Origin: Actinomycetes bacterium
GTDB taxonomy: Bacteria > Actinomycetota > Acidimicrobiia > Acidimicrobiales > Acidimicrobiaceae
DNA: 5,270 bases
Assembly: GCA_021823045.1 (NCBI GenBank)
Contig: JAKAPB010000073.1
Location: forward strand, 2,539-7,808
Direction of reading: 5' to 3'
The translations under genes were made by a program, and so were the position numbers. Numbering within the stretch: the first letter of the stretch is position 1; the number at the start of each line of letters is the position of its first letter. A model generated the notes under the pieces. That model was not told the DNA's origin and ran no database searches. It saw nothing but the letters and a program-made list of their open reading frames with translations. Positions 1 through 5,270 of the stretch are shown here, piece after piece.

Positions 1-57
1 CGATTTGATCTGGGATGCATATTGCGGCTTGGACTTTTCCAATTTTTCTCCTTGTTG

Positions 58-81
58 CTACCCAGTATACCAGATGGGTAG
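58..81. promoter_or_regulatory. candidate operator: 7-10-7 inverted repeat upstream of dps
   Basis: CTACCCA (58-64) and TGGGTAG (75-81) are perfect reverse complements separated by 10 bases, giving a 24-bp interrupted palindrome. It ends about 20 bp before the -10-like TATACT at 102-107, so its right arm would cover the -35 region of the predicted dps promoter. That position suits a repressor or activator site. It does not match the IdeR/DtxR, Fur or PerR consensus sequences I know, so I name no regulator. It could instead be a weak RNA hairpin at the end of an upstream transcript, but no T-run follows. Confidence 0.35.
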
Positions 82-107
82 AGTAGATCTAAAAATAGAT
101 GTATACT
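79..107 (+). promoter_or_regulatory. candidate dps promoter (-10 TATACT at 102-107)
   Basis: TATACT (102-107) matches the TATAAT consensus at five of six positions. The hexamer 17 bp upstream (79-84, TAGAGT) is a poor -35 box, so the promoter would need activation or an alternative sigma factor. Transcription would begin near 114, giving an approximately 33-nt leader before the GTG at 147. In that case the ATG at 99 would lie upstream of the transcript start. The perfect palindrome CTAAATTTAG (106-115) overlaps the -10 box and predicted start site and could be a second regulator contact. Confidence 0.3.
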
Positions 108-134
108 AAATTTAGAGTAATTCTAGAAAACGAT

Positions 135-141
135 AAAGGAG
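135..141 (+). promoter_or_regulatory. ribosome binding site that decides the dps start
   Basis: AAAGGAG at 135-141 is a near-perfect Shine-Dalgarno sequence, five bases before the in-frame GTG at 147-149. The alternative ATG at 99 has only A/T-rich sequence (aaaaatag) before it and no purine-rich site. The site lies inside the longer ORF, which indicates that the upstream 16 codons are leader sequence. Confidence 0.75.
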
Positions 142-146
142 TCCAG

Positions 147-617
147 GTGGCATATATCGAGATCGGTATTGATGAGAAGGATAGGAAAAGCATCTCAGAG
201 GAGCTTTCAAAGGTGTTAGCTGATAGCTACACCCTCTACCTCAAGACACATAACTATCACTGGAATGTCGTCGGACCGATGTTTTCCACCTTGCATTTGA
301 TGTTCGAAACGCAGTACAACGAACTTGCGCTGGCGGTCGACGAGATCGCCGAGCGGATTAGGTCCCTGGGCCATAGGGCCCCAGCCTCCTATTCGGAATT
401 TGCGAAGCTTTCCTCGATCAAGGAGGACGGGGAGTACCCCGACGCGACCACGATGATTCACAATTTGGTCAGCGGACACGAAGCGGTGGCAAGGACGGCG
501 AGGGCTGCGATGGGAATCGTTGAGGCGGCCGGGGATGCTCCGAGTGCTGATCTATTGACTACCCGTATGCGAACTCACGAGAAGACAGCCTGGATGCTTA
601 GGAGTCTCTTGGCCTAG
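147..617 (+). CDS. dps: Dps/ferritin-like DNA-protection and iron-storage protein
   Basis: This is a 156-residue Dps-family miniferritin with a GTG start (in-frame ORF open from ATG 99). Known members form 12-mers that oxidise Fe(II), usually with hydrogen peroxide, store it as a mineral core and shield DNA from hydroxyl radicals in the cytoplasm. The inter-subunit ferroxidase set is complete: His38 (in the HNYHWNV motif), His50, Glu54, Asp65 and Glu69, spaced as in E. coli Dps. The C-terminal helix ends in the family-typical [12 protein letters not shown]. Starting at GTG gives the usual family length and a normal N-terminus ([12 protein letters not shown]). The ATG-99 form adds 16 atypical residues. 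There is no long Lys/Arg-rich tail, so DNA binding by a tail is not evident. The gene appears monocistronic, with its own candidate promoter and a strong terminator. Family assignment is secure; physiological regulation by iron or peroxide is inference. Confidence 0.95.
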   Translation: MAYIEIGIDEKDRKSISEELSKVLADSYTLYLKTHNYHWNVVGPMFSTLHLMFETQYNELALAVDEIAERIRSLGHRAPASYSEFAKLSSIKEDGEYPDATTMIHNLVSGHEAVARTARAAMGIVEAAGDAPSADLLTTRMRTHEKTAWMLRSLLA

Positions 618-651
618 TCGGCGCGGTGTTTAGCTTCTTAAAGGTGCGAAC

Positions 652-700
652 AAAAACAGCTCGAGGTTGGCCTTGCTAGGGTCAACTTTGAGCTGTTTTT
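652..700. terminator. strong Rho-independent terminator after dps, likely bidirectional
   Basis: AAAAACAGCTC (652-662) pairs perfectly with GAGCTGTTTTT (690-700). Inside it, 663-672 continues pairing with 680-689 through Watson-Crick and G-U pairs. The resulting hairpin has about 21 bp and a short loop around 673-679. The A-run before the stem and T-run after it would allow termination on either strand. It lies 35 bases past the dps stop and separates dps from the ABC/two-component operon. Confidence 0.9.
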
Positions 701-754
701 CGTTGGCCACTAGCCAGAATGCTCATGAATTGTTGGACCTCTCGGCACGCAAAG

Positions 755-765
755 CTCAATTTGAG
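755..765. promoter_or_regulatory. short palindrome CTCAA-T-TTGAG
   Basis: CTCAATTTGAG is a perfect 5-1-5 palindrome two bases upstream of the left arm of the 15-bp inverted repeat. Its position in the spacer ahead of the transporter operon makes a regulator site possible. A palindrome this short can arise by chance, and I recognise no cognate regulator. Confidence 0.2.
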
Positions 766-767
766 TC

Positions 768-912
768 TCCGCTAGAAGTGGTTCCAGCCGATATTTTCCA
801 GGAGATATAGCCGTAGGTACTCTGGGCGGTCGTGGGGCGAAAAGAAGGTGTGTCAACCAGTAGATCTGTGCAGTTAATACTTTTGGATGACGAGTTGACC
901 ACTTCTAGCGGA
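768..912. repeat. perfect 15-bp inverted repeat with 115-bp spacer, upstream of the ABC operon
   Basis: TCCGCTAGAAGTGGT (768-782) and ACCACTTCTAGCGGA (898-912) are exact reverse complements. The intervening 115 bp contains no convincing gene. The right arm ends 35 bp before the ATPase start codon and overlaps both a TTGACC (895-900) and a CGGACA (909-914), either of which could serve as a -35 element. Possible roles are paired operators that loop the promoter, a long-range RNA stem in the leader, or the ends of a small 145-bp insertion. No flanking target-site duplication is visible, which argues against the last. Confidence 0.7.
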
Positions 913-947
913 CAAGTGCCAGAAGCGATTCGTCATAGTTTGGGTCC

Positions 948-1925
948 ATGGATACAAAAGGATCGACATACGCCGCATCGGGGATGTTGGACTCATCCGA
1001 CGACGGTAATATCGTCACGACCAGGAACCTGACCAAGAAGTTTGGAGAGCGGATCGCAGTTAACAGAGTTAGCCTTGCGATTCCAAGGGGCATCGCTTTT
1101 GGGTATCTCGGACCAAATGGAGCAGGAAAGACGACCCTTATCAGGATGCTACTTGGACTCACCCAGCCAACTTCCGGCGAAATGGTGCTTAGGGGATATC
1201 GACTCCCAGCCCATCGCAGTGCCGCACTTTCCAGGGTCGGTGCAATTATCGAAGAGCCACGCTTCCACCCCCATCTGACCGGAAGGGAGAACCTCGAAGT
1301 CTTTGCGTCGGTCAGGGATAAGGAGTCTTTCGGGAGGATCTCGAGTTCGCTAGAGCGAGTGGGATTGGGAGATCGTTCAAATGAGCGGGTCAGGGGTTAT
1401 TCCCTCGGTATGCGTCAGCGCCTCGGAATTGCCCGTTGCCTTCTGTCGGACCCGGAGCTTTTGATCCTTGACGAGCCGATGAATGGCCTAGACCCGGCTG
1501 GAATTCTTGAGTTTCGGCACCTGATAAGGAGCTTTGTCGATGAAGGGCGAACGGTAGTCATCTCATCGCACCTCCTGGATGAGATAGAAAAGACTTGCGA
1601 TGCAGTGGCAATTGTAGACAGTGGACAAGTTGTAAAGCAAGGAAACCTATCCGAGCTGACCGGCATATCAACGGGTACGGCACTTTTTGAAGTAAATTCG
1701 AGCGACCTGGCTCAGTCGACGGTCGCAAGAACGAGCTTAGCTATCGGCGTTACTAGGGTCTCAGAGACCCAAGTGAGGGTTCAACTGGCCAAAGGTGTAC
1801 TGACTTCGCAGGTCACGAAGGTCCTCGTTGACGCAGGTATTGCGGTTGAGTCGATTCTCAACGAGACGACCAACCTAGAAGACGAATTTTTGGCCATCAC
1901 AAACAAGAGTGGAGTACAGCTATGA
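948..1925 (+). CDS. ABC transporter ATP-binding protein, BcrA/LanF-like
   Basis: This 325-residue protein is the cytoplasmic ATPase of an ABC-2 type exporter. Residues 21-235 form the nucleotide-binding domain: Walker A GPNGAGKT (55-62), an E-containing Q-loop equivalent in GAIIEEP (98-104), signature YSLGMRQ (151-157), Walker B LLILDEP (171-177), D-loop NGLDP (179-183) and switch His208. All catalytic elements are present. The YSLGM signature and the acidic IEEP loop are typical of the bacitracin/lantibiotic-immunity ATPases (BcrA, LanF). A C-terminal extension of about 90 residues is normal for that group. An in-frame TAG at 936-938 limits the start; ATG 948 gives the longest form, ATG 984 (residue 13) is the alternative, and neither has a ribosome site. 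The stop overlaps the next gene's start (ATGA), suggesting coupling to the permease. Export or removal of a membrane-active compound is likely; substrate unknown. Confidence 0.93.
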   Translation: MDTKGSTYAASGMLDSSDDGNIVTTRNLTKKFGERIAVNRVSLAIPRGIAFGYLGPNGAGKTTLIRMLLGLTQPTSGEMVLRGYRLPAHRSAALSRVGAIIEEPRFHPHLTGRENLEVFASVRDKESFGRISSSLERVGLGDRSNERVRGYSLGMRQRLGIARCLLSDPELLILDEPMNGLDPAGILEFRHLIRSFVDEGRTVVISSHLLDEIEKTCDAVAIVDSGQVVKQGNLSELTGISTGTALFEVNSSDLAQSTVARTSLAIGVTRVSETQVRVQLAKGVLTSQVTKVLVDAGIAVESILNETTNLEDEFLAITNKSGVQL

Positions 1926-2716
1926 CCACGATCGATTACGGATGGCTGGTTCGGTCGATGAGCAAGTCCGAGTTTACCAAGCTCACCAAGAGGCGTGGAC
2001 TCTTCTGGACGAGCCTGCTTTTGAGCTTCGGATCTGTCGTCGTTTATTATGCGGTGCTCGAGATAATGCACCTCATTTCGCCGGCAACACACGGGGTGGC
2101 CGGGGGTGCACTCAATCTATCTCGGGCGATAAACATAGAAACCCTCATCGGAGGTACAGCGGCAATCCTTGTCGGTGCTAACGCCGGTGCCGGAGATTCA
2201 AACGGAGTATTTAGGGATCTGGTCGCAACTGGTAGGTCGAGGGTGGGCCTCTTTTTTGCCCGGATTTCCGGTGCCCTTGGGATGTTTTGGCCGATGTTTT
2301 TGGCCGCATTTGTCACGATGGCCCTGGTGAGCACTTCCCTCGCAGGCACGGGGGTTAATGCTGCGCCGAGCTTGGGAACACTCGCACACTACGGTGCGAT
2401 AGCCCTGCTGTCGACGACCTTTGAGCTACTTTTGGCCCTCGGACTTGCCTCCTTCACTGTATCTAAATCGGTGACGATAGCGGTCTTGATGGCCTGGGAA
2501 TTCATCGTCCAGCAGCTACTTTTGCTGATAACTTGGTTTGGAGTTACCCGAGAGATTCTCCCTCTTTCAGCCATCGGAAGACTCTCGCCTAAGTCACATG
2601 GTCCATTGCGCTTTGTCCCAGGAGAGAGTGCATTTGTCGCCATAGTCGTCCTTGTCGTGTGGACGGTGGTCGCCGTTGGAATCGGTGCCATCAAGACGAG
2701 GAGGATGGATGCATAA
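1922..2716 (+). CDS. ABC-2 type transporter permease
   Basis: This 264-residue integral membrane protein is the partner of the ATPase encoded immediately upstream. I see six hydrophobic segments, at roughly residues 27-49, 72-90, 108-138, 153-178, 180-206 and 236-257. The N-terminus is short and basic (SEFTKLTKRRG), as in ABC-2 permeases such as BcrB/LanE/LanG, where it precedes TM1. The GVFRDLVATGRSR stretch (95-107) between TM2 and TM3 resembles the conserved cytoplasmic loop of this family, which usually contacts the ATPase. The start is well supported: GGAG at 1911-1914 lies seven bases before ATG 1922, which overlaps the ATPase stop by four bases. Only one permease gene is present, so the transporter would be a homodimer with two ATPases, unlike three-gene LanFEG systems. 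Substrate is not evident. Confidence 0.9.
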   Translation: MTTIDYGWLVRSMSKSEFTKLTKRRGLFWTSLLLSFGSVVVYYAVLEIMHLISPATHGVAGGALNLSRAINIETLIGGTAAILVGANAGAGDSNGVFRDLVATGRSRVGLFFARISGALGMFWPMFLAAFVTMALVSTSLAGTGVNAAPSLGTLAHYGAIALLSTTFELLLALGLASFTVSKSVTIAVLMAWEFIVQQLLLLITWFGVTREILPLSAIGRLSPKSHGPLRFVPGESAFVAIVVLVVWTVVAVGIGAIKTRRMDA

Positions 2717-2757
2717 GGACGGCGGGGAGCTCACTGGCCCTAGGATCTGACCTAGTC

Positions 2758-3987
2758 ATGACCAACAGTATTGGACATCTTCCTGGATCGGACGGAACGG
2801 CTGCACTTCGGCGCTTGTCGGGCAAATACTTCGACCAAGCGCTCGTCGTTGGCTTATCGCTGCTGCACCTGTCTACGGGACTGTTGATAGTACTATTTGT
2901 AAGACGAGACCAGGGACACCAAGTTTTGACCCTGATCGGGTCGTTGGCTCTGGTGCTAGGCGATCTCTCATTGATCAGGAGACGCTCTCAGCCAGCCCTA
3001 GTTCTAGTGAGCACACTCCTGGCCTTCTTTGTTGCTGAGCTACTAAAGGGATTCTCCGTTCCGATCTTCGACGCGCCTCTTGCGCTGATTGTGGCGATCT
3101 ACTCATATGCACTAAGGTCAAACCTGTCAAAGCTATACAAGACGGCCCTTTTGACATGGCTTGGCGTGGTTGTGGCGATGTCGCTTGCCGCGCCCTTTAA
3201 TTTGGGAAGCCTTTTTGGGATCATTGCTATTGCAACACTGGTAGTGGGAGTTGGTTCGACCACCGGTCTATATGCCGGAATTCGCCGGGATTACGTCGCT
3301 CAGCTATTAGAGAGGGCGGAGACATTGGCGAGGGAGCGAAACTTGTTAGCCGATAAGGCGGTCGCCGAAGAGAGGGTCCGAATTGCGAGGGAGCTTCATG
3401 ATATAGTCTCGCACCATATCGCCCTGATGGTAATCGAGGCAAACGCTGCGCGGGCTACCTTGACGAGCCACCCCTCTAAAAGTGCCGAGATGATCGATCA
3501 GGTGGCCAGTTCGGGGCGAAGTGCATTGAATGAGATGCGACGCATGCTCGGAGTGCTAAGGACCGCCGACCTCGCCACCGCTCCACTTGGCCCATCTCCA
3601 GGAATCGAAGAGATCAGGGGGCTGGTCCATAGAACTGAGGAGGCGGGAATTTCGGTCGAATACGTAATGGAGGGTGATCCATCATCCCTTTCCGAACAGG
3701 TTCAGCTATCCTGCTACCGTATTATCCAAGAGGCGCTCACCAACGTTATTAAGTATGCGCCTTCTTCGCATACTTTGGTAAAAGTGGCAATTACTCAGAC
3801 CGATGTTGTCCTGGCGGTGCTGGATGATGGCCCGGGTGAAGCATCAAACAAGAGGGTGGGTCATGGGATTGCTGGGATGCAGGAGAGGGTAGCCATATTT
3901 GGTGGAAGTCTCGTAGCAGGAAACAGGATCGCAGGTGGTTTTGAGATTAAGGCTTCGATACCGGTGATGGAACAAGGACAACCTTGA
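2758..3987 (+). CDS. multi-pass sensor histidine kinase, HisKA_3/NarL-type
   Basis: This 409-residue membrane kinase would autophosphorylate and pass phosphate to the regulator encoded next. Hydrophobic segments at about residues 25-49, 55-73, 79-97, 105-120, 128-145 and 150-173 form a membrane domain with no large extracellular sensor, so the signal is likely detected in or at the membrane, or through the neighbouring transporter. A short coiled region (174-205) leads to the HisKA_3 dimerisation domain, with phospho-acceptor His214 in RIARELHDIVSHH. The HATPase_c domain follows: N-box with Asn329 (YRIIQEALTN), G1 box DDGPG (356-360), G2 box GHGIAGM (368-374). The reading frame is open back to a GTG at 2659 inside the permease, but that extension is polar and has no ribosome site. 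ATG 2758 gives a normal N-terminus, although its only upstream AGGA (2742-2745) is 12 bases away. Forty-one bases separate it from the permease, and its stop overlaps the regulator start. Confidence 0.92.
   Translation: MTNSIGHLPGSDGTAALRRLSGKYFDQALVVGLSLLHLSTGLLIVLFVRRDQGHQVLTLIGSLALVLGDLSLIRRRSQPALVLVSTLLAFFVAELLKGFSVPIFDAPLALIVAIYSYALRSNLSKLYKTALLTWLGVVVAMSLAAPFNLGSLFGIIAIATLVVGVGSTTGLYAGIRRDYVAQLLERAETLARERNLLADKAVAEERVRIARELHDIVSHHIALMVIEANAARATLTSHPSKSAEMIDQVASSGRSALNEMRRMLGVLRTADLATAPLGPSPGIEEIRGLVHRTEEAGISVEYVMEGDPSSLSEQVQLSCYRIIQEALTNVIKYAPSSHTLVKVAITQTDVVLAVLDDGPGEASNKRVGHGIAGMQERVAIFGGSLVAGNRIAGGFEIKASIPVMEQGQP
3974..3978 (+). promoter_or_regulatory. ribosome binding site supporting a TTG start for the regulator
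   Basis: AAGGA at 3974-3978 lies five bases before TTG 3984-3986. It sits within the last codons of the kinase gene, whose TGA stop (3985-3987) overlaps the TTG. There is no ATG or GTG nearby that would preserve the conserved N-terminal strand IRVLIVDD, so the TTG start is the best choice. Confidence 0.7.
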
Positions 3988-4622
3988 TTAGGGTACTGAT
4001 CGTCGACGACCAGCCTATGATTCGCTCCGGGTTCAAGTTGATCCTTGAGGCCCAGGGCGATATCGATGTCGTTGCAGAAGCAAGTGATGGTGAACAGGCG
4101 GTAGAGCTGGCGGAGCGGCTGGCACCTGACGTAGTCCTCATGGATATCAGGATGCCCCACATGGACGGGATCGAAGCCACGAGACAAATCAAGTCGTCAA
4201 AGGTCTTGATACTAACGACTTTCGACCTAGACCAATACGTCGTCTCGGCGTTAGCGGCGGGAGCGAGCGGATTTTTACTAAAGGATTCCACCGCCGAGGA
4301 GTTAGTCGGGGCGGTGAGGTCGATAGCAAATGGTGACGCTGCACTCTCCCCGTCGGTCACCAAGACGGTTTTGAACCTGGTTCGCGAGGCCCCCACCTTT
4401 AGGTATGAGCCGCCTGCAGAGGTTGAAGATCTGAGTTCCAGAGAGCTCGAAGTGCTAAAGTGCCTCGCTCAGGGCTGGTCAAATCAAGAGATTGGGGAGC
4501 ACCTCTATCTATCTGAAGCGACGGTGAAGACCTACATCTCCAGGATTCTGTTCAAACTTAAGTTGCGGGATCGAGTGCAGGCGGTAGTTTACGCATATAG
4601 ATATGGTCTATTTGGCGAATAA
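3984..4622 (+). CDS. NarL/LuxR-family response regulator
   Basis: This 212-residue cytoplasmic transcription regulator is the probable partner of the kinase encoded just upstream. The receiver domain (residues 2-115) has the acidic pair Asp8/Asp9, phospho-acceptor Asp54 (VLMDIRMP), Thr78 and Lys100 in the expected places, so it should be phosphorylatable. A linker (about 116-147) leads to a LuxR-type helix-turn-helix domain at 150-207, with SSRELEVLKCLAQG and the recognition region SEATVKTYISRILFKL. It starts at TTG 3984, with a TTGA overlap with the kinase stop, which implies translational coupling. By analogy with LiaR- and DesR-like systems it probably controls the ABC genes of its own operon; the inverted repeat at 768-912 is a candidate target. 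That link is inference. Confidence 0.94.
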   Translation: MIRVLIVDDQPMIRSGFKLILEAQGDIDVVAEASDGEQAVELAERLAPDVVLMDIRMPHMDGIEATRQIKSSKVLILTTFDLDQYVVSALAAGASGFLLKDSTAEELVGAVRSIANGDAALSPSVTKTVLNLVREAPTFRYEPPAEVEDLSSRELEVLKCLAQGWSNQEIGEHLYLSEATVKTYISRILFKLKLRDRVQAVVYAYRYGLFGE

Positions 4623-4632
4623 AGGTATTTGG

Positions 4633-4647
4633 AAACCAGAGGTTTTT
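4633..4647 (+). terminator. weak candidate terminator after the response regulator
   Basis: AAACC (4633-4637), AGA, GGTTT (4641-4645) forms a 5-bp stem with a triloop, and two further T residues extend the T-run. It is 11 bases past the stop codon, a reasonable place for an operon end, but the stem is short and only two of its pairs are G-C. The hairpin at 4785-4803, with GATCAA pairing to TTGATC, is an alternative but lacks a T-run. Confidence 0.25.
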
Positions 4648-4925
4648 AGCGACGAAATCGGAATAGAAACTGAAAAGTCGAACAAGCACCGACGGGTGTG
4701 GAGCTGGGACACCTTCGTTAGCCCGGTGACTTCTGGGCGGAGTGGTAATCATCTCTTGAGAATTTAAAGCGGTCAGCTAGCAGGGATCAAGGTGTTGTTG
4801 ATCGGTCCTATTTCGCCCTTCACTGCGACCTGCTAATTGCACCTGCGGATGGCCGTATTGCTGGTCGTTTTATATTATTTTGCCGCTTTTAGTCTCAGAC
4901 GGCTCGACTGAACAGTGGTTGGGCC

Positions 4926-4938
4926 GGGAGATTCTCCC
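4926..4938. repeat. short hairpin next to the tandem array
   Basis: GGGAG (4926-4930) and CTCCC (4934-4938) are perfect complements around a 3-base ATT loop. It ends 15 bases before the first intact 14-bp tandem unit. It is GC-rich and not followed by a T-run, so it does not look like a terminator. Confidence 0.35.
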
Positions 4939-4953
4939 TGTCACTCCAGCTTC

Positions 4954-5023
4954 GACAGGTCAGCTTTGACAGGTCAGCTTTGACAGGTCAGCTTTGACAG
5001 GTCAGCTTTGACAGGTCAGCTTT
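4954..5023. repeat. five perfect 14-bp tandem repeats (unit GACAGGTCAGCTTT)
   Basis: Units lie at 4954-4967, 4968-4981, 4982-4995, 4996-5009 and 5010-5023 without a mismatch or spacer. A degenerate partial copy precedes them (CAGCTTC, 4947-4953). After the last unit the phase continues for only two bases (GA). Across unit junctions the array reads TGAC-AG-GTCA-GCTT repeatedly, so each period contains two inverted pairs: TGAC/GTCA with a 2-base gap, and GTCA/TGAC with a 4-base gap. Fourteen is not a multiple of three, so a coding repeat is unlikely. It resembles an iterated protein-binding array or a slippage-prone minisatellite. No adjacent replication gene supports an origin. Confidence 0.95.
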
Positions 5024-5107
5024 GAGAGAGGCAAAGACTCGAAAGTGCTTTGAGGGCTGGAGCTTATCCATTCGAAATGGCCAAAGTTGACCTTCGGAGC
5101 AGCGAAT

Positions 5108-5224
5108 ATGAAGCTACTGGAGCCAGCAATTGTTGTCTTTGGTATGCACCAGCTTTTTGAGCCGGGCGTAAGCAGCATCCACTCCGACCCGTATGATAGC
5201 AGCGACCCATTGGGCAAAAGATAG
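5108..5224 (+). CDS. possible 38-residue ORF, unrecognised
   Basis: ATG 5108 follows GGAG (5096-5099) at an eight-base spacing, a good ribosome site, and the frame runs to TAG 5222-5224. The predicted peptide begins MKLLEPAIVVFGMHQLF and ends SSDPLGKR. It has no clear transmembrane helix and no motif I recognise. The same frame is open upstream to a TGA at 5051-5053 and again after the TAG to the window edge, so it might be a fragment of a decayed gene. It could equally be chance. Confidence 0.15.
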   Translation: MKLLEPAIVVFGMHQLFEPGVSSIHSDPYDSSDPLGKR

Positions 5225-5270
5225 AGTGGCTGGTTTGCTCCCAAAATGGCCGTGTCGCTCCCTGGTAGTT

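Larger units (their letters stand above)
4623..5270. other. 648-bp region without a confident gene
   Basis: No ORF here has recognisable homology or strong coding character, and the opposite-strand reading frames look like chance. Contents: a weak hairpin just after the regulator gene (4633-4645), a GATCAA/TTGATC hairpin (4785-4803), an AT-rich patch (4868-4881), a GGGAG-ATT-CTCCC hairpin (4926-4938), the 14-bp tandem array (4954-5023) and a possible 38-codon ORF (5108-5224). An isolated GGTCAGCT at 4771-4778 matches eight bases of the array unit. The region could be a regulatory spacer, a decayed gene or the upstream region of a gene outside the window. Confidence 0.6.

Noticed and set aside
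99..146. Sixteen extra N-terminal codons of dps from ATG 99
   Set aside because: There is no ribosome site before ATG 99, the residues do not resemble Dps N-termini, and a strong Shine-Dalgarno sequence sits before GTG 147.
768..912. Insertion sequence or MITE
   Set aside because: The 15-bp ends would suit one, but no target-site duplication flanks them and there is no transposase fragment. It is recorded only as an inverted repeat.
832..1032. 66-codon ORF with a GTG start in the spacer
   Set aside because: It overlaps the ATPase start by 85 bases, has no ribosome site or recognisable motif, and is probably a shadow ORF.
2659..2757. Upstream extension of the sensor kinase from GTG 2659
   Set aside because: It would overlap the permease by 58 bases and add a polar, family-atypical leader, and no ribosome site is seen. 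ATG 2758 is preferred.
4558..4752. 64-codon minus-strand ORF
   Set aside because: It overlaps the 3' end of the response regulator gene antisense, and its composition looks non-coding.
4954..5023. CRISPR array
   Set aside because: The 14-bp units are directly contiguous with no spacers, and no cas genes are present.
4954..5023. Plasmid-type iteron origin
   Set aside because: Iteron-like spacing was considered, but there is no replication initiator gene or typical AT-rich DnaA-box region in the window. The repeat is kept only as a repeat.
5002..5244. 80-codon minus-strand ORF across the repeat array
   Set aside because: It needs a TTG start, ends inside the non-triplet repeat and has no recognisable domain.

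Overview
This 5.27-kb bacterial window carries five confident genes, all on the + strand. Base composition is moderate (about 50-55% G+C by eye). GTG and TTG starts and AGG arginine codons are frequent. The ABC-2 transporter and NarL-type two-component arrangement is common in Actinobacteria. A moderate-GC actinobacterium is my best guess, possibly of the acidophilic Acidimicrobiia type, but this is an inference from style and gene content and not a demonstrated affiliation.

Region 1 (1-700) is a single-gene unit. It encodes a Dps/ferritin-like iron-storage and DNA-protection protein. The real start is most likely a GTG at 147, behind a clear AAAGGAG ribosome site, and not the ATG at 99. Upstream lie a perfect 7-10-7 inverted repeat and a -10-like TATACT. 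Downstream is a very strong, bidirectional-looking terminator (652-700).

Region 2 (701-947) is a 247-bp spacer with no convincing gene. It contains a small palindrome (755-765) and a perfect 15-bp inverted repeat whose arms lie 115 bp apart (768-782 and 898-912), directly ahead of the next operon.

Region 3 (948-4622) is a compact four-gene operon: a BcrA/LanF-like ABC ATPase, an ABC-2 type membrane permease, a multi-pass HisKA_3 sensor kinase and a NarL/LuxR-type response regulator. The ATPase and permease overlap by ATGA, and the kinase and regulator overlap by TTGA, suggesting translational coupling. The layout fits a self-regulated module in which the two-component system senses envelope stress or a peptide-like compound and controls the exporter next to it. 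The substrate cannot be read from the sequence.

Region 4 (4623-5270) has no confident gene. Its main feature is an array of five identical 14-bp tandem units (4954-5023) built from alternating TGAC/GTCA half-sites, preceded by a small hairpin. An isolated GGTCAGCT occurs about 180 bp upstream. A 38-codon ORF with a Shine-Dalgarno-like GGAG follows, of unknown status.

The gene families are all known. The least explained parts are the two intergenic repeat structures.
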